NCBI RefSeq assembly: GCF_014805685.1
Contig: NC_060909.1
Location: forward strand, 4,997,292-5,061,291
Direction of reading: 5' to 3'
DNA length: 64,000 nt
Origin: Silurus meridionalis
Lineage: Eukaryota; Chordata; Actinopteri; Siluriformes; Siluridae
The position numbers and the translations under genes were made by a program. Positions 55,119-64,000 of this stretch are shown piece by piece. How positions within the stretch are numbered: position 1 is the stretch's first letter; each line of letters starts with the position of its first letter. The notes beneath the pieces were generated by a model, which saw nothing but the letters and a program-made list of their open reading frames with translations, searched no databases and was not told where the DNA came from.

Positions 55119-55215
55119 TAGGCAAATTCATGGTCACCTATAACAGGACCTCAATACTCTCATGCAGGTCACCAACCCAAATCTGCTGCACCTGGCAACA
55201 CTGCATTATAACCTC
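55119..55215 (+). repeat. Unnamed dispersed repeat, copy 1
   Basis: Shares order and many bases with 57953-58040: 'aggcaaattcatggtcacct', 'ctcatgcaggtcaccaaccc', 'aaatctgctgcacctgg', then 'actgcattataa'. Family not recognised. Confidence 0.5.
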
Positions 55216-55370
55216 CAGACTGTCTTAACATGTGTAAACACATAGATCTATACAGACGCCATTATAAGGCCTTATTAAGCTAGACATAATAATAATTAGT
55301 ATTTAATTTGTGTGATTTCTTGTAGTGCATGGGTTGGGTAGACTTTGCACATGCAGCATTTGTAAAAAAT

Positions 55371-55372
<2 letters not shown>

Positions 55373-55419
<47 letters not shown>
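55373..55419. repeat. (CA)n microsatellite
   Basis: About 23 CA units. Confidence 0.98.
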
Positions 55420-55423
<4 letters not shown>

Positions 55424-56003
55424 CACAATGTCTGAGTGCAGAGGCGGGCAGAGATGAAGCACAATCAGTGGACATGGTGTGGGTGTTGAATGATGACCAA
55501 ACAATAGCAGAGACTCAACTGACCATGAGACTCAATAAAGCAGCACAAGGTCACAGATGCACTGTCCATCTGAAACTATGGTTGTATGTGTGTCCTTGTG
55601 TGTGTATATGTGTGTGTGTGTGTGTGAAAGAGAATGTGGGTGTAAGGCTGTGTGGGCTGTTATCACACAAATAATACACTGACAATCCATGCATCAGGAT
55701 AAGAGCAATGAACTTTGCTCTTACGCTGACCCTACACTTGAAACGTCATGCAGTCTATAAGAGACTGCCTAGATCAGTGTTTATAAAAGTCAATCAACTG
55801 ACGTCATGCGTCTTTATTTTAATTATATTTGTTAAAATGTACCATAACAATTAACACTTGTGCTAAAATCATATATGAAAAAATGACTCTGCATGCATGT
55901 GTTATGTAATACCAAACAATTAATCCAGAAAGAAGGTGATTCTGGCTTTAAGATACCTGCTGCTTCTATTTCTCTGTGTGTGTCTTTCATGCTACATATT
56001 CGC
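55420..56003. other. No recognised feature
   Basis: Includes a loose TG repeat at 55595-55626. No gene or transposon. Confidence 0.45.
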
Positions 56004-56196
56004 TCTATGGTCAAATATTTGTGGACACCTGATCATAAGATTCTGCATGCTTTTTTAGCATCCCATTCCCCATTGGCTGTCGTAATAACCTCCACTCTCC
56101 TAGATTTTGAAGTGTGCTTATAAAGATTTGTGCTCATTCAGCCTCAAGGGTGTCAGGTACTGATGTAGGGTGAGGTGAGGAGGCTTGAGAGGTGTA
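56004..56196 (-). mobile_element. Tc1-derived non-autonomous element, copy j, truncated
   Basis: 'tatggtcaaatatttgtgga', 'cacctgatcataagattctg', 'agcatcccattccccattgg', 'tagattttgaagtgtgctta', 'gtactgatgtagggtgaggt'. Only the left ~190 bp remains. Confidence 0.82.
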
Positions 56197-56318
56197 CAAA
56201 ATGGTACAACTAATTAAATAAAGACAATGAGTCATTGTCATTGTTGTAGTTTTTTTACTTCAGAAGGCCTAAACCTCAAAGCGTGACCATGCTCCTGTGC
56301 ACAAAGCAAAAACCATGG

Positions 56319-56319
<1 letters not shown>

Positions 56320-56385
<66 letters not shown>
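56320..56385. repeat. (AT)n microsatellite hosting a transposon
   Basis: About 33 AT units ending exactly at the left end of the Tc1-type element at 56386. TA pairs resume at 56933. Confidence 0.97.
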
Positions 56386-56388
<3 letters not shown>

Positions 56389-56932
56389 TACAGACCAAAA
56401 GTTTGGACACACCTTCTCATTCAAAGAGTTTTCTTTATTTTCATGACTATGAAAATTGTAGATTCACACTGAAGGCATCAAAACTATGAATTAACACATG
56501 TGGAATTATATATGGAATTATATACATAACAAAAAGTGTGAAACAACTGAAAATGTCATATTCTAGGTTCTTCAAAGTAGCCACCTTTTGCTTTGATTAC
56601 TGCTTTGCACACTCTTGGCATTCTCTTGATAAGCTTCAAGAGGTAGTCACCTGAAATGGTCTTCCAACAGTCTTGAAGGAGTTCCCCGAGAGATGCTTGG
56701 CACTTGTTGGCCCTTTTGCCTTCACTCTGCGGTCCAGCTCACCCCTAAACCATCTCGATTGGGTTCAGGTCCGGTGACTGTGGAGGTCAGGTCATCTGGC
56801 GCAGCACCCCATCACTCTCCTTCTTGGTCAAATAGCCCTTGATGCCTTCAGTGTGACGCTACAATTTTCATAGTCATGAAAATAAAGAAAACTCTGAATG
56901 AGAAGGTGTGTCCAAACTTTTGGTCTGTACTG
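56386..56932 (-). mobile_element. Tc1-type deletion derivative ('cagaccaaaagtttggacac' ends)
   Basis: A 547-bp element with TA on each side. The left arm begins cagtacagaccaaaagtttg and its words 'cattcaaagagttttcttta' and 'tttcatgactatgaaaattg' recur inverted at the right end ('caattttcatagtcatgaaa', 'ttggtctgtactg'). Between them the minus strand retains the C-terminal end of a transposase (near 56575-56850, with AVIKAKGG-type codons) but the catalytic core is deleted. Arms are about 90 bp and well matched. Confidence 0.92.
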
Positions 56933-56944
56933 TATATATATGTA

Positions 56945-57346
56945 TAGATGCTCCCCACCTTCCGAACGTAATACCTTTCGTAGCATGTAAGTTGTTACTG
57001 TGTTTGTTATTAACTTCGCATATCTCCTAATGATGTAAGAGCTATAAATACTATCTAATAAACAATAAAATATACTACATTATACATATCGAAATACTGT
57101 ATACAATATTTTTGTATTAAGTAATAAAAAAAAATTCTAATTAATAAAAAAAAAATTTACTTAAACAAATCCTTTCACCCAAGTCCAGTGCGCATCATGT
57201 AGACTCGTTACGGTCGTCGACTAGCTCACGGCATCTCTCCTCCGTTTTGAAATTTTTCCATACCAAACAAATTTCACTTTGAGGACAGGTGTGTTTATAT
57301 CTGCAAAAGTTCGTAAAGTGAATGTTTGTAAAGTGGGGTGCGTCTG
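56945..57346. mobile_element. MITE with 'ccccac' inverted ends, second insertion in the TA tract
   Basis: Left end 'tagatgctccccaccttccg' and, inverted from the right, 'cagacgcaccccactttaca'. TA dinucleotides border both ends (56943-56944, 57347-57348). Subterminal words 'cgaacgtaat' and 'agttcgtaaagtgaatgttt' repeat the GTTCGTAA theme. No transposase. Superfamily unresolved; TA preference suggests Tc1/mariner. Confidence 0.72.
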
Positions 57347-57348
<2 letters not shown>

Positions 57349-57407
<59 letters not shown>

Positions 57408-57432
57408 TTATTTATTTATTTATTTATTTATT
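57349..57432. repeat. (TA)n then (TTTA)n microsatellite
   Basis: About 27 TA units followed by seven TTTA units. This is the right half of the TA tract that received two transposons. Confidence 0.97.
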
Positions 57433-57489
57433 TTGAAGGTTGCAATGCAGGATTCAATTCCAGTGTCCTGCACAGAACACCGACATTTT

Positions 57490-57570
57490 CATACAACTAA
57501 AGTCCAAAATCTAGTGGAAAGCCTTCCCACAGTGCTCACAGTAAAAAGGGGAATGAATCCGATCAATGGT
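57490..57570 (+). mobile_element. Tc1-derived element fragment, copy k
   Basis: 'caaaatctagtggaaagcct' and 'tcccacagtgctcacagtaa' then 'gaatgaatccgatcaatggt' follow the order at the 3' end of the family (VESLPRR-type codons). Too short to be certain. Confidence 0.45.
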
Positions 57571-57952
57571 CATAAGATCTATGAGCTTTATTGTCTGAAA
57601 TATGCAATCTTTTGACCATATATTGCAATTTTTCATTTTAGTTGTTCTTTTAATCAGACTTTATTATTTTTATTTATTTATTTTTAGAAATTAAAGGCAT
57701 TTCTGACATAATATTACAGAAAATAATCAATGACCTGATGTCACAGGGGTCCACTAAAATTTAAGTTTAAATATCAAACAGTAAACTTTTTTTTTCCTTT
57801 ATACGAGCAGTATTTTACTTAAATTTTTTTGCTGTTTTAAAGAATGACACATTGCACTTTTTTCCTTTTGTAACTTTTAATAAATATAAAACATCCTCAT
57901 TTTTATTCTTTTTAAGTTATATATATATAGACTTGGATACTCAGGCAAATCT
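57571..57952. other. No recognised feature
   Basis: A/T-rich unique sequence. Confidence 0.45.
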
Positions 57953-58690
57953 ATGGGCAACTATACAGGCCTTTTAACGCTCTTGCAGGTAATCAGCCTA
58001 AATGTGCTTCACCTGGTCATACTTCTTTATAAAAAAAACCCTGCTGGTCTTCCTTTATTCATAGACATACTGTAGATCTGCGCCATGCAACAGAGCAGCA
58101 CTATGTTATGCTGAGGTAAGAGACAAAATGAAAATGGTAAGGAAATTAAAGGGAAAACACAAATGAAAAGTATAGTTGAAAGTAAAGAGAGTGGTAGAAA
58201 GAGAGAGGGGAAAATAGGTTCCTTTATGTTAAAAGCAATTTGCTTTATTATCATTTGTCCAGAGAAGAGGGATCATTTTCCATCTAACTGAGATTGTTTG
58301 TGTTGAGCCTCATGTTCTGATGCATGTCTGATAACATTATTTATCAGACCTCACTATCTTCATATATACTGCTCCTTGGTAGTTAGTCCTAGAGAATATT
58401 GTTCCAGAACCTGCCCTGCTCTCAGTATTGGTACTCTATTTTGTTTTACGCTTTTGTTCCACCATCCTGTAATCATGTTTGGTTCCCTCATTGATCTGGT
58501 TTTCTTTTGGGCACATACAGGCCCTGATCTTCTGTTCACACCAGGAGCTGATAAACCTATTAACAACAGCTTTACCTCTGAGTGTTATAAAGTGCTGACC
58601 CTGGACCCTCCTTCCAAACACTCCTTACAGACTCTCAACAATGACCAAGTTTTTTCTTGGCCAAACAAAATCTTAATCTGCTAAATTGGT
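57953..58690 (+). repeat. Unnamed dispersed repeat, copy 2, with possible extension
   Basis: 57953-58040 aligns with 55119-55215 ('aggcaaatctatgggcaact', 'gctcttgcaggtaatcagcc', 'taaatgtgcttcacctggtc'). The following stretch, especially 58370-58640 with 'gttagtcctagagaatattg' and 'ggttccctcattgatctggt', reads like the transposon-derived untranslated DNA I have seen in fish but cannot name. A 102-codon frame there has no domain. Confidence 0.35.
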
Positions 58691-58928
58691 TAATGAATGT
58701 AAATAGTGTTGGATCATGATCAAACCGTGATCATGAAACACTCTTTAGTACCTAAATTGGGGAAAAACATCTCAATGTGCAAGAAAATTTGATGGAAGCA
58801 GCTTCACAAGAAATCTCAAGAAATCCCTACCCCAATTTTCACCACGAACCCTTAACTCAAATTTGACTTACTGCTACGAATAACTCTACAATTCATAATG
58901 TGTGGCTTCCTTGCACTTAGAATCCCTA
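58691..58928. other. No recognised feature
   Basis: Unique A/T-rich sequence with a small inverted word, 'gatcatgatcaaaccgtgat' then 'catga'. Confidence 0.4.
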
Positions 58929-59210
58929 TTATGGACAAAGGTTTGTGGACACCTGATTAAGATCATGTGCTTTTTGAACATCCCAGTCCACATTTAGGCC
59001 CCATTTGCTTTCATAATAATCTCCATTTATCTGGGAAGATGTTCCACTGGATACCGGAGAGTGTTTTCGGAGAATTGTGCTTGTTCAGCTACAAGGGTGT
59101 TAATAAAGTAATCAAGTGAAGGGGAAATGTAATGTTACCACATTTAAAGACATCCTATACAACTATGTCTTAAAATTTGTAGTTTATGGTTTGGGAAAGG
59201 CATACGTTGT
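58929..59210 (-). mobile_element. Tc1-derived non-autonomous element, copy l, internally deleted
   Basis: 'tatggacaaaggtttgtgga', 'gaacatcccagtccacattt', 'tgggaagatgttccactgga', 'agctacaagggtgttaataa', then a jump to 'caagtgaaggggaaatgtaa' and 'tttaaagacatcctatacaa'. The central transposase part is deleted. Confidence 0.82.
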
Positions 59211-59930
59211 ATCCTTTTTAGATTGTCATGAAATACTAGGCTTTGTGATTTTGTCCAATCTGGAAAACAAGTTAAGAATATTTGGACACATATACTCTAT
59301 TCTTGTATTATTGAACCCATTTTTGTACAACTTTTAGGGAAGTCTACATGGAGTTTGGTCCCATCACCTCATACATCAATAGATTAGCTCTGTAGCAGTT
59401 AGCCAGCTGTGTTAAATAACGTGCTATGCTATTAAATGCTTGGCACTTTACATTTACAGGCACCTGGAAAAAAAAAACTTTTTTATTACACTGTAGTGTG
59501 GTTTGAAATGAAGTGTTTTGCATTTAATTTCCTAAAAAAATGTTGCATGGTTTTTTTTTTGACACTACAGCGCTAGTGAAATACGGTTGTACGCTGAACT
59601 GATCGATGATCTGATGAGTGAGGAGAAGAGTCTAGAGAGAAACTTGTTTAGTGTACTGTTAGTTTTACTAATCATTACCCAAAAAAATCTCTAGCTTATT
59701 TCTAAGAAGAAAAAACTCTATTAATGGACACTGTTTATAACTTGCTGGCATCAGGAATTCAGTTATGTTGGAGACTCTCAAAATTTCCAGGAGATGTGAG
59801 ATGTCTGGCATAGTCAATTTAAGTTGTCTCTTTTGTTTCCCCTCTTTGCAAGGAACTAAAATGAAAGCTCAGGGAGCTGGTGCATGTTAAATCACGCATC
59901 ATTACTAGCTGTGTTTAGTAGCCTGGAAAG
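59211..59930. other. No recognised feature
   Basis: A/T-rich unique sequence. Confidence 0.45.
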
Positions 59931-60143
59931 TGGTAGTTTAGTGGTTCAAGATCTGGATTACTGTTTAGAAGGTTGGGGGTTTGAGCCCTAGTATAGCTAA
60001 GCTGCCACTCTTGGGCTCTTAAGCAAGGCCACTAACCCTCTGTGCTCCAGGGGCACTGTATTATGGTTGACCCCAGCATGCTAAACTCTCTGGGATATGC
60101 AAAGAAAGAATTCCACTGTGCTTTAAGGTGACAAGTATAAAGC
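59931..60143 (+). mobile_element. tRNA-like SINE, catfish type
   Basis: 'tggtagtttagtggttcaag' (A-box-like), 'ttactgtttagaaggttggg', 'ggtttgagccctagtatagc' (B-box-like), 'taagctgccactcttgggct', 'ctgtgctccaggggcactgt', 'ctctgggatatgcaaagaaa', 'gaattccactgtgctttaag'. Complete but diverged. Confidence 0.85.
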
Positions 60144-60359
60144 ACAAGTATATTTTGGTGACTTATCCAAGTTTATAAATTCCTGCATATAAAGTAAATA
60201 TGGTTGGTGTGTATGTGTGTGGTGGGCCCATGAGTAAGTTATCACTTAGGGGACCCTAAATGCCCTGTTTTTTTTAACCATGAGTGCACATCCACAGCAA
60301 ACAGGAATAAAGCGTTCTGTTCAGGGAGTTGCATGAGTCAAGAGTGTCTATAGGTTTTT

Positions 60360-60610
60360 AAGCACTGCTTTGGTCTAATCACCTCTTTGACAGATGGCCT
60401 GTAAATCAGAGAGCGAGCCATGGCTGGTGCCAGCGCGTGTTTGATCTCATTCCAGGGCCTTGAAACAACTTGCTTATTTTCAGCTCAGTTTTGGCTCTCT
60501 GCTCAAATAAAACACAGAGAGATGAATGCGCTGACAGGTCATTGTGTGTCAAGCTGTCGCTCTGTAATGGCTACATCTTTCAGCTGGGAAGCCAAGATCT
60601 GCAGAGGAAG
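60360..60610. promoter_or_regulatory. Candidate conserved non-coding block with TALE-type sites
   Basis: Repeat-free. 'cctctttgacagatggcctg' (MEIS/PBX-type TGACAG near 60385), 'atgcgctgacaggtcattgt' (near 60527), and 'cattccagggccttgaaaca'. GC higher than flanks. A 109-codon frame overlaps a GA tract and is not a gene. Confidence 0.35.
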
Positions 60611-60639
60611 ACAAGCGAGAGAGAGAGAGAGAGAGGACA

Positions 60640-61120
60640 CGAGATTTAGGAAGAGAGAGGGAGATGGGTACAGGCAAACAAGAGCAAGTGAGAAAAAGAT
60701 ACAGGAAAACAAGTGGACAGAAACGAAACAAGTATGCAAGAGAGGCTGAGAAAAGAGCAAGAAACTAGCAAAAAAACAAAAAGAGGATAGCTTGAAAAAA
60801 AAAAAAAGAAGAAACAAGATTTTTCTCGGCACACGGCGCATCTTCTCCACGACCAAACACTTGTCATGTTGAGGGAGAAGCAGAATGAATTTTTAATGAT
60901 ATTGGGTACAACTGGTGCTTTTGAAAATCTGCTGTACTTATTTTTTTTTTCTCTTTGTTAGCCAAGGCTTGCTAATGCATCAGAAACCCTAGGAGCGTGT
61001 CCCAGGGAAGAAAAAAAAAAGCGCTATAATTGTGTTGTTCTAATATCATGCCTCTCTTTAATGTTCTGCTGGTAATCAAGGCAAGCTTTTCTTTGTCTTT
61101 TTTTTCCATTTAATATACAG
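60640..61120. other. Purine-rich then unassigned
   Basis: GA/AAG-rich at 60616-60810. The rest has no recognised gene. 61017-61100 with 'cgctataattgtgttgttct' and 'gctggtaatcaaggcaagct' may belong to the next candidate block. Confidence 0.4.
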
Positions 61121-61124
61121 TATT

Positions 61125-61480
61125 TTCTTATTGCATCATATCTCATACAAATCTTGTCAATTACAATTGGCCGTGTATGACAGTTCAAGTAATAATGTAC
61201 ATTTTCTTGAATTCTCCTTGCGAGCTTTGTTAATCAAGCTCCGGAAGAATGATTGCGCCGTTCATACGAATTCTGCCTGTTCCCGCGCTCGCATTGCTCG
61301 GATCGGACGCATCATTTTGCACCTCTCATTTCCGAAACATAATCAGCGAAAGCATTAAGGCTCAGTCGAATGTCCCTGGTGCAATCAGAACTGAAGGTGT
61401 GCGCATGGAAATCCACAAAACAATGGCTGATGCTTGCGATAACGCTGACCATCTTCCGAGTTCAACCGTGTGAAATTTTT
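61125..61480. promoter_or_regulatory. Candidate conserved non-coding block
   Basis: Repeat-free with many CG dinucleotides: 'cttgtcaattacaattggcc', 'ctttgttaatcaagctccgg', 'aatgattgcgccgttcatac', 'tcccgcgctcgcattgctcg', 'aaacataatcagcgaaagca'. Overlapping frames of about 75 codons lack splice signals and domains. One of the stronger regulatory candidates. Confidence 0.42.
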
Positions 61481-61619
61481 GAAAAGAGAGGACGTGAAAA
61501 AAAAATGTCGAATACTGAGGGGGGAAAAAAAGACGCAGGCAATATTTTCATACGTGATAAGTGTGAGTTTATGGCCCTTTGATTTGAATAAATGAATTGG
61601 ATGCATTTTATATGATTGA

Positions 61620-61930
61620 AAGGAGATTAGTATTCAAATGGGTGGCCTAGGGCCCTAGTGCATGCCGCTCACTCCAAATCTCTTTAAAGCTGGAAAACCC
61701 GTACGCCATGTGCCATTTGAGCTGGCAAGGAAAAAAAAAAAGAGAGAGAGAGAGCGAGACTGTTACAGCAATTCCATGCATTATTTATTTAGTGATATTA
61801 ACTACTTCAGCCCTGTTATTAAAACAAGAAGCTTTTGCTTTGAATAGCGGAGATGAATGTTAACAATTCATGCGATTTAATTCCGAGCTCTGTCTTTGTA
61901 GCGCAGACTGAAAATCTGTGATTTTTACGT
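61620..61930. promoter_or_regulatory. Candidate conserved non-coding block
   Basis: 'ggagattagtattcaaatgg', 'ctttaaagctggaaaacccg', 'gcttttgctttgaatagcgg', 'gaatgttaacaattcatgcg', 'tttaattccgagctctgtct', with a GA tract in the middle (61738-61755). No coding frame. Confidence 0.38.
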
Positions 61931-62640
61931 GTATCTTTTTTTTTTTTTTTTTCCCTTGTCTGCGTCTGAAGCTCAATTCTGGACAAGGCAGGACATTTTG
62001 GGGATGTGGACTATTCAAAAACATTCTGGTACGTAAAAAAAAAAAAAAACAACATAGGCATAATCGTAATTATATTACAGAACTGTCAAATACAAAGGAT
62101 GTTTATTCGTTTTCTATAGCAGCACTCCTGACGTTAAAACCACAGTTCTTTATTATTGTGCTCATTCTTATATCTTTCATTAAAGCACAAGTGTTCCTGT
62201 AAGGACAACTGCTTTATTTAAAAAAAACAAATTAAAGGAAGGAGTCTCCAGTGACAAGGTTTTAACCGTATGCAAATATCCTTAAGTTCTGTTAGCACTT
62301 CAGGACAGTGGACTTTGCCCAAATTTTGGTTACGTTTTTATTGAGTTCAAGAGACAGAAAAAAAGGCTGATAAAGCAAATATTTATTTCTACAAGCATGT
62401 ACGTGATAACAAGAAATTGTTTGAATAATTACAGCTCGAAAGCACATTAGGTTAATAACAAATGACATGTAACCATTGACCAATTATTGCGGTATAAGAG
62501 TAATAAAATACTTCAGGAAGTGTCAAGCAATAGAATAAAATAAATAACATGACTGTATATAATGTAATATTGTACTGTATTGGGTTTGGGTTGATGCGAT
62601 TACACTTTGAAAGGCGTGTTCAAAAGATATAATCCCTCAG
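61931..62640. other. Mostly unassigned
   Basis: T-run at 61937-61953, A-run at 62035-62049, octamer ATGCAAAT at 62270-62277. No gene or repeat recognised. Confidence 0.4.
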
Positions 62641-62749
62641 CAGAGTGGAAAAAAAAAGGCACAAGGCCTCATGGATGATTGTTTTGTATTTATCTATTTT
62701 TTTTAAGCCTTTTAAGTAGTAATCTAATTATTTTTGCTAAGTAAGCACA

Positions 62750-63440
62750 ACTGAGTGGGAGTGTTGTGTTACCAACTAAGACTCCCTTGAAGAAAATGAG
62801 CCCCTAATGACCCTGGGGTCAGAGAGGTCAGGTCCATTTCAAAAGTGCCTGAGATGTTAGCCACCCCAGCCGCCTTTCATCCTTAACCTTCTGCCTATCT
62901 GAAACGGGCCCAACACCAATCATCTGGGTAGGGGTGTGAGTGAGTGTGTGGGTGGGTGTGTGTTGGAATTGAGAAGAGGGGAGGTGAGGGGGTTTAATCC
63001 TTAGCTCCTAGCCCCAGAGGTATGAAGGGGAGAAGAGAAAGCGGGAGGTGGTAGATTTGGCCAGGCCTGGGCTGCCCATAGTGAATGAATGGCTTTAGTG
63101 CAGCACCCAGACAGAAAAATCAATGCCTCATACGAGGAGGCTGCGGGGGTTAGGCTCCCATGTTCATGTCAACAAGGCTATTGGTTTTCTTAATACTCCA
63201 AAGTTGGCGTTTCCCTTGCTGCTGGAGGGAGGGTGGGCTGGCGTGGTGACTTGTGTGGTCAAAGCTTAACAAAGGGATTCAGCCTCCAACCCGCAATCCG
63301 AGTGCCAAGCCCGGCCAGCGCAAGCCACGATTAATTATCAGCCGCAGCGGAGCACCATTCGTTTCAGCTCTGTCTCCCGCCACACGAACACGCCGGACCA
63401 AAACACGGAGCTGCTGAGCAGCAGAAAAGGCCAAGTCCTT
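62750..63440. promoter_or_regulatory. Candidate conserved non-coding region, GC-rich
   Basis: About 700 bp with far higher GC than the window average, no transposon and only a short TG-rich stretch (62932-62965). Words: 'aatgagcccctaatgaccct', 'caacaccaatcatctgggta', 'ggtttaatccttagctccta' (TAATCC), 'tcaaagcttaacaaaggga' (SOX/TCF-like ACAAAG) and 'acgattaattatcagccgca'. No long open frame and no tandem CG-island structure. Could be enhancers or an untranslated region of a gene outside the window. Confidence 0.42.
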
Positions 63441-64000
63441 GAAAAAGTGAACTGCTAAAGAGGAGGCTTTAAATCCTGCATTTCGTTCCTGAATAGAGAT
63501 TTAAGACCCTTTAAAATAGGTTACCTAGATTAAATATCTAATTTAGGTAAAATCCTTCATTTAACATTCTTAAGGAGTTCCTTACACTGCATTAGTTTAC
63601 CTTAATTCACCATTTAAAAATGAATACACCATTAATAATGGTAGCAAAATAAGTTGAACGCTGGCAGTAACAGATTTTTGCAGTAGCTCCATTTAACTAG
63701 TGCTTAAGTCACCGATGGCTAAAAGAACCACATCAATTATCATAAGTGTAAAAACACATTACTAAATATTGATCCTGAACTAAACTTGGTCATGGCATGT
63801 ATATGCCAAACACCCCCCCCAACCCCCAACCCATTCTTAATTAAAGGGGTCAATTAAAGCCGGTGTCTGCGGATATTTTTTTTTTACTTATATATGTAAT
63901 AAATATCAGTTCAACCCTGAACTGCACTTATTGGTTAGCTCCTAATCAAACCAGTGAAAAAATTATAATTGTGCAACTTAATCAATCCTTAATCTATTTA
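63441..64000. other. Unassigned right edge
   Basis: A/T-rich unique sequence with a C-run at 63812-63820. No gene or repeat recognised. Confidence 0.4.

Noticed and set aside
58376..58684. 102-codon frame
   Set aside because: Overlaps an unnamed repeat-like stretch, has an antisense overlap, and no domain is visible.
62750..63440. First exon or CpG-island promoter
   Set aside because: GC rises, but I see no open frame with a good start, no TATA or splice donor in context, and CG is not dense enough to call an island by eye.

Overview
This window reads as non-coding teleost fish DNA. I base that on several signs: Tc1/mariner elements with long inverted repeats, a tRNA-Glu-headed SINE, a second tRNA-like SINE, RTE-type LINE pieces, hAT-like repeats and a very high density of (CA)n, (GA)n, (TA)n and tetranucleotide microsatellites. 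The second SINE family resembles repeats I associate with catfish and other ostariophysans, but that placement is from memory and tentative. I find no host protein-coding exon, no functional RNA gene, no CRISPR array and no bacterial or viral gene. All recognisable coding sequence is decayed transposase or reverse transcriptase.

Layout. 1-3 kb: a LINE-like 3' tail, an RTE LINE fragment cut by an almost full-length Tc1 element (875-2365), a (CTTT)n tract and a SINE. 3.5-5 kb: CA, GA and CT microsatellites. 6-12.8 kb: Tc1-derived deletion elements, three tRNA-Glu SINEs (one with a perfect 24-bp target duplication) and catfish-type SINEs. 13-22 kb: hAT-like elements, compound microsatellites and candidate conserved blocks at 16.3 and 17 kb. 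22-26.7 kb: a mostly repeat-free stretch with three blocks carrying POU octamers and homeodomain motifs, plus two sharp palindromes. 27-31 kb: Tc1-derived elements and a 1.08-kb tandem duplication whose copies differ only by small indels. 31.7-32.1 kb: tetranucleotide arrays. 32.3-33.4 kb: repeat-poor candidate regulatory DNA. 33556-35113: a second near-complete Tc1-like element with DD37E spacing. 35-39.9 kb: Tc1-derived elements with SINEs nested in them. 42.7-48.5 kb: DNA-transposon miniatures, a LINE 3' end sharing its tail with the tRNA-Glu SINE, a mariner miniature and another LINE remnant. 49-53 kb: further repeat-poor blocks. 56-57.4 kb: two TA-targeting transposons inside one (TA)n tract. 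60-63.4 kb: long GC-richer blocks that look like regulatory DNA.

The alternation of repeat-poor blocks holding TAATTA, ATGCAAAT and TAATCC motifs with repeat-rich filler, and no exons over 64 kb, suggests a gene desert or long intron near a developmental regulator. The gene cannot be named from this sequence. I saw no new defence or metabolic system. The best leads are the zero-substitution tandem duplication (possibly an assembly artefact), the tRNA-Glu SINE that keeps a CCA end and shares an RTE LINE tail, the perfect 30-bp hairpin, and the paired inverted TAATCC palindrome.
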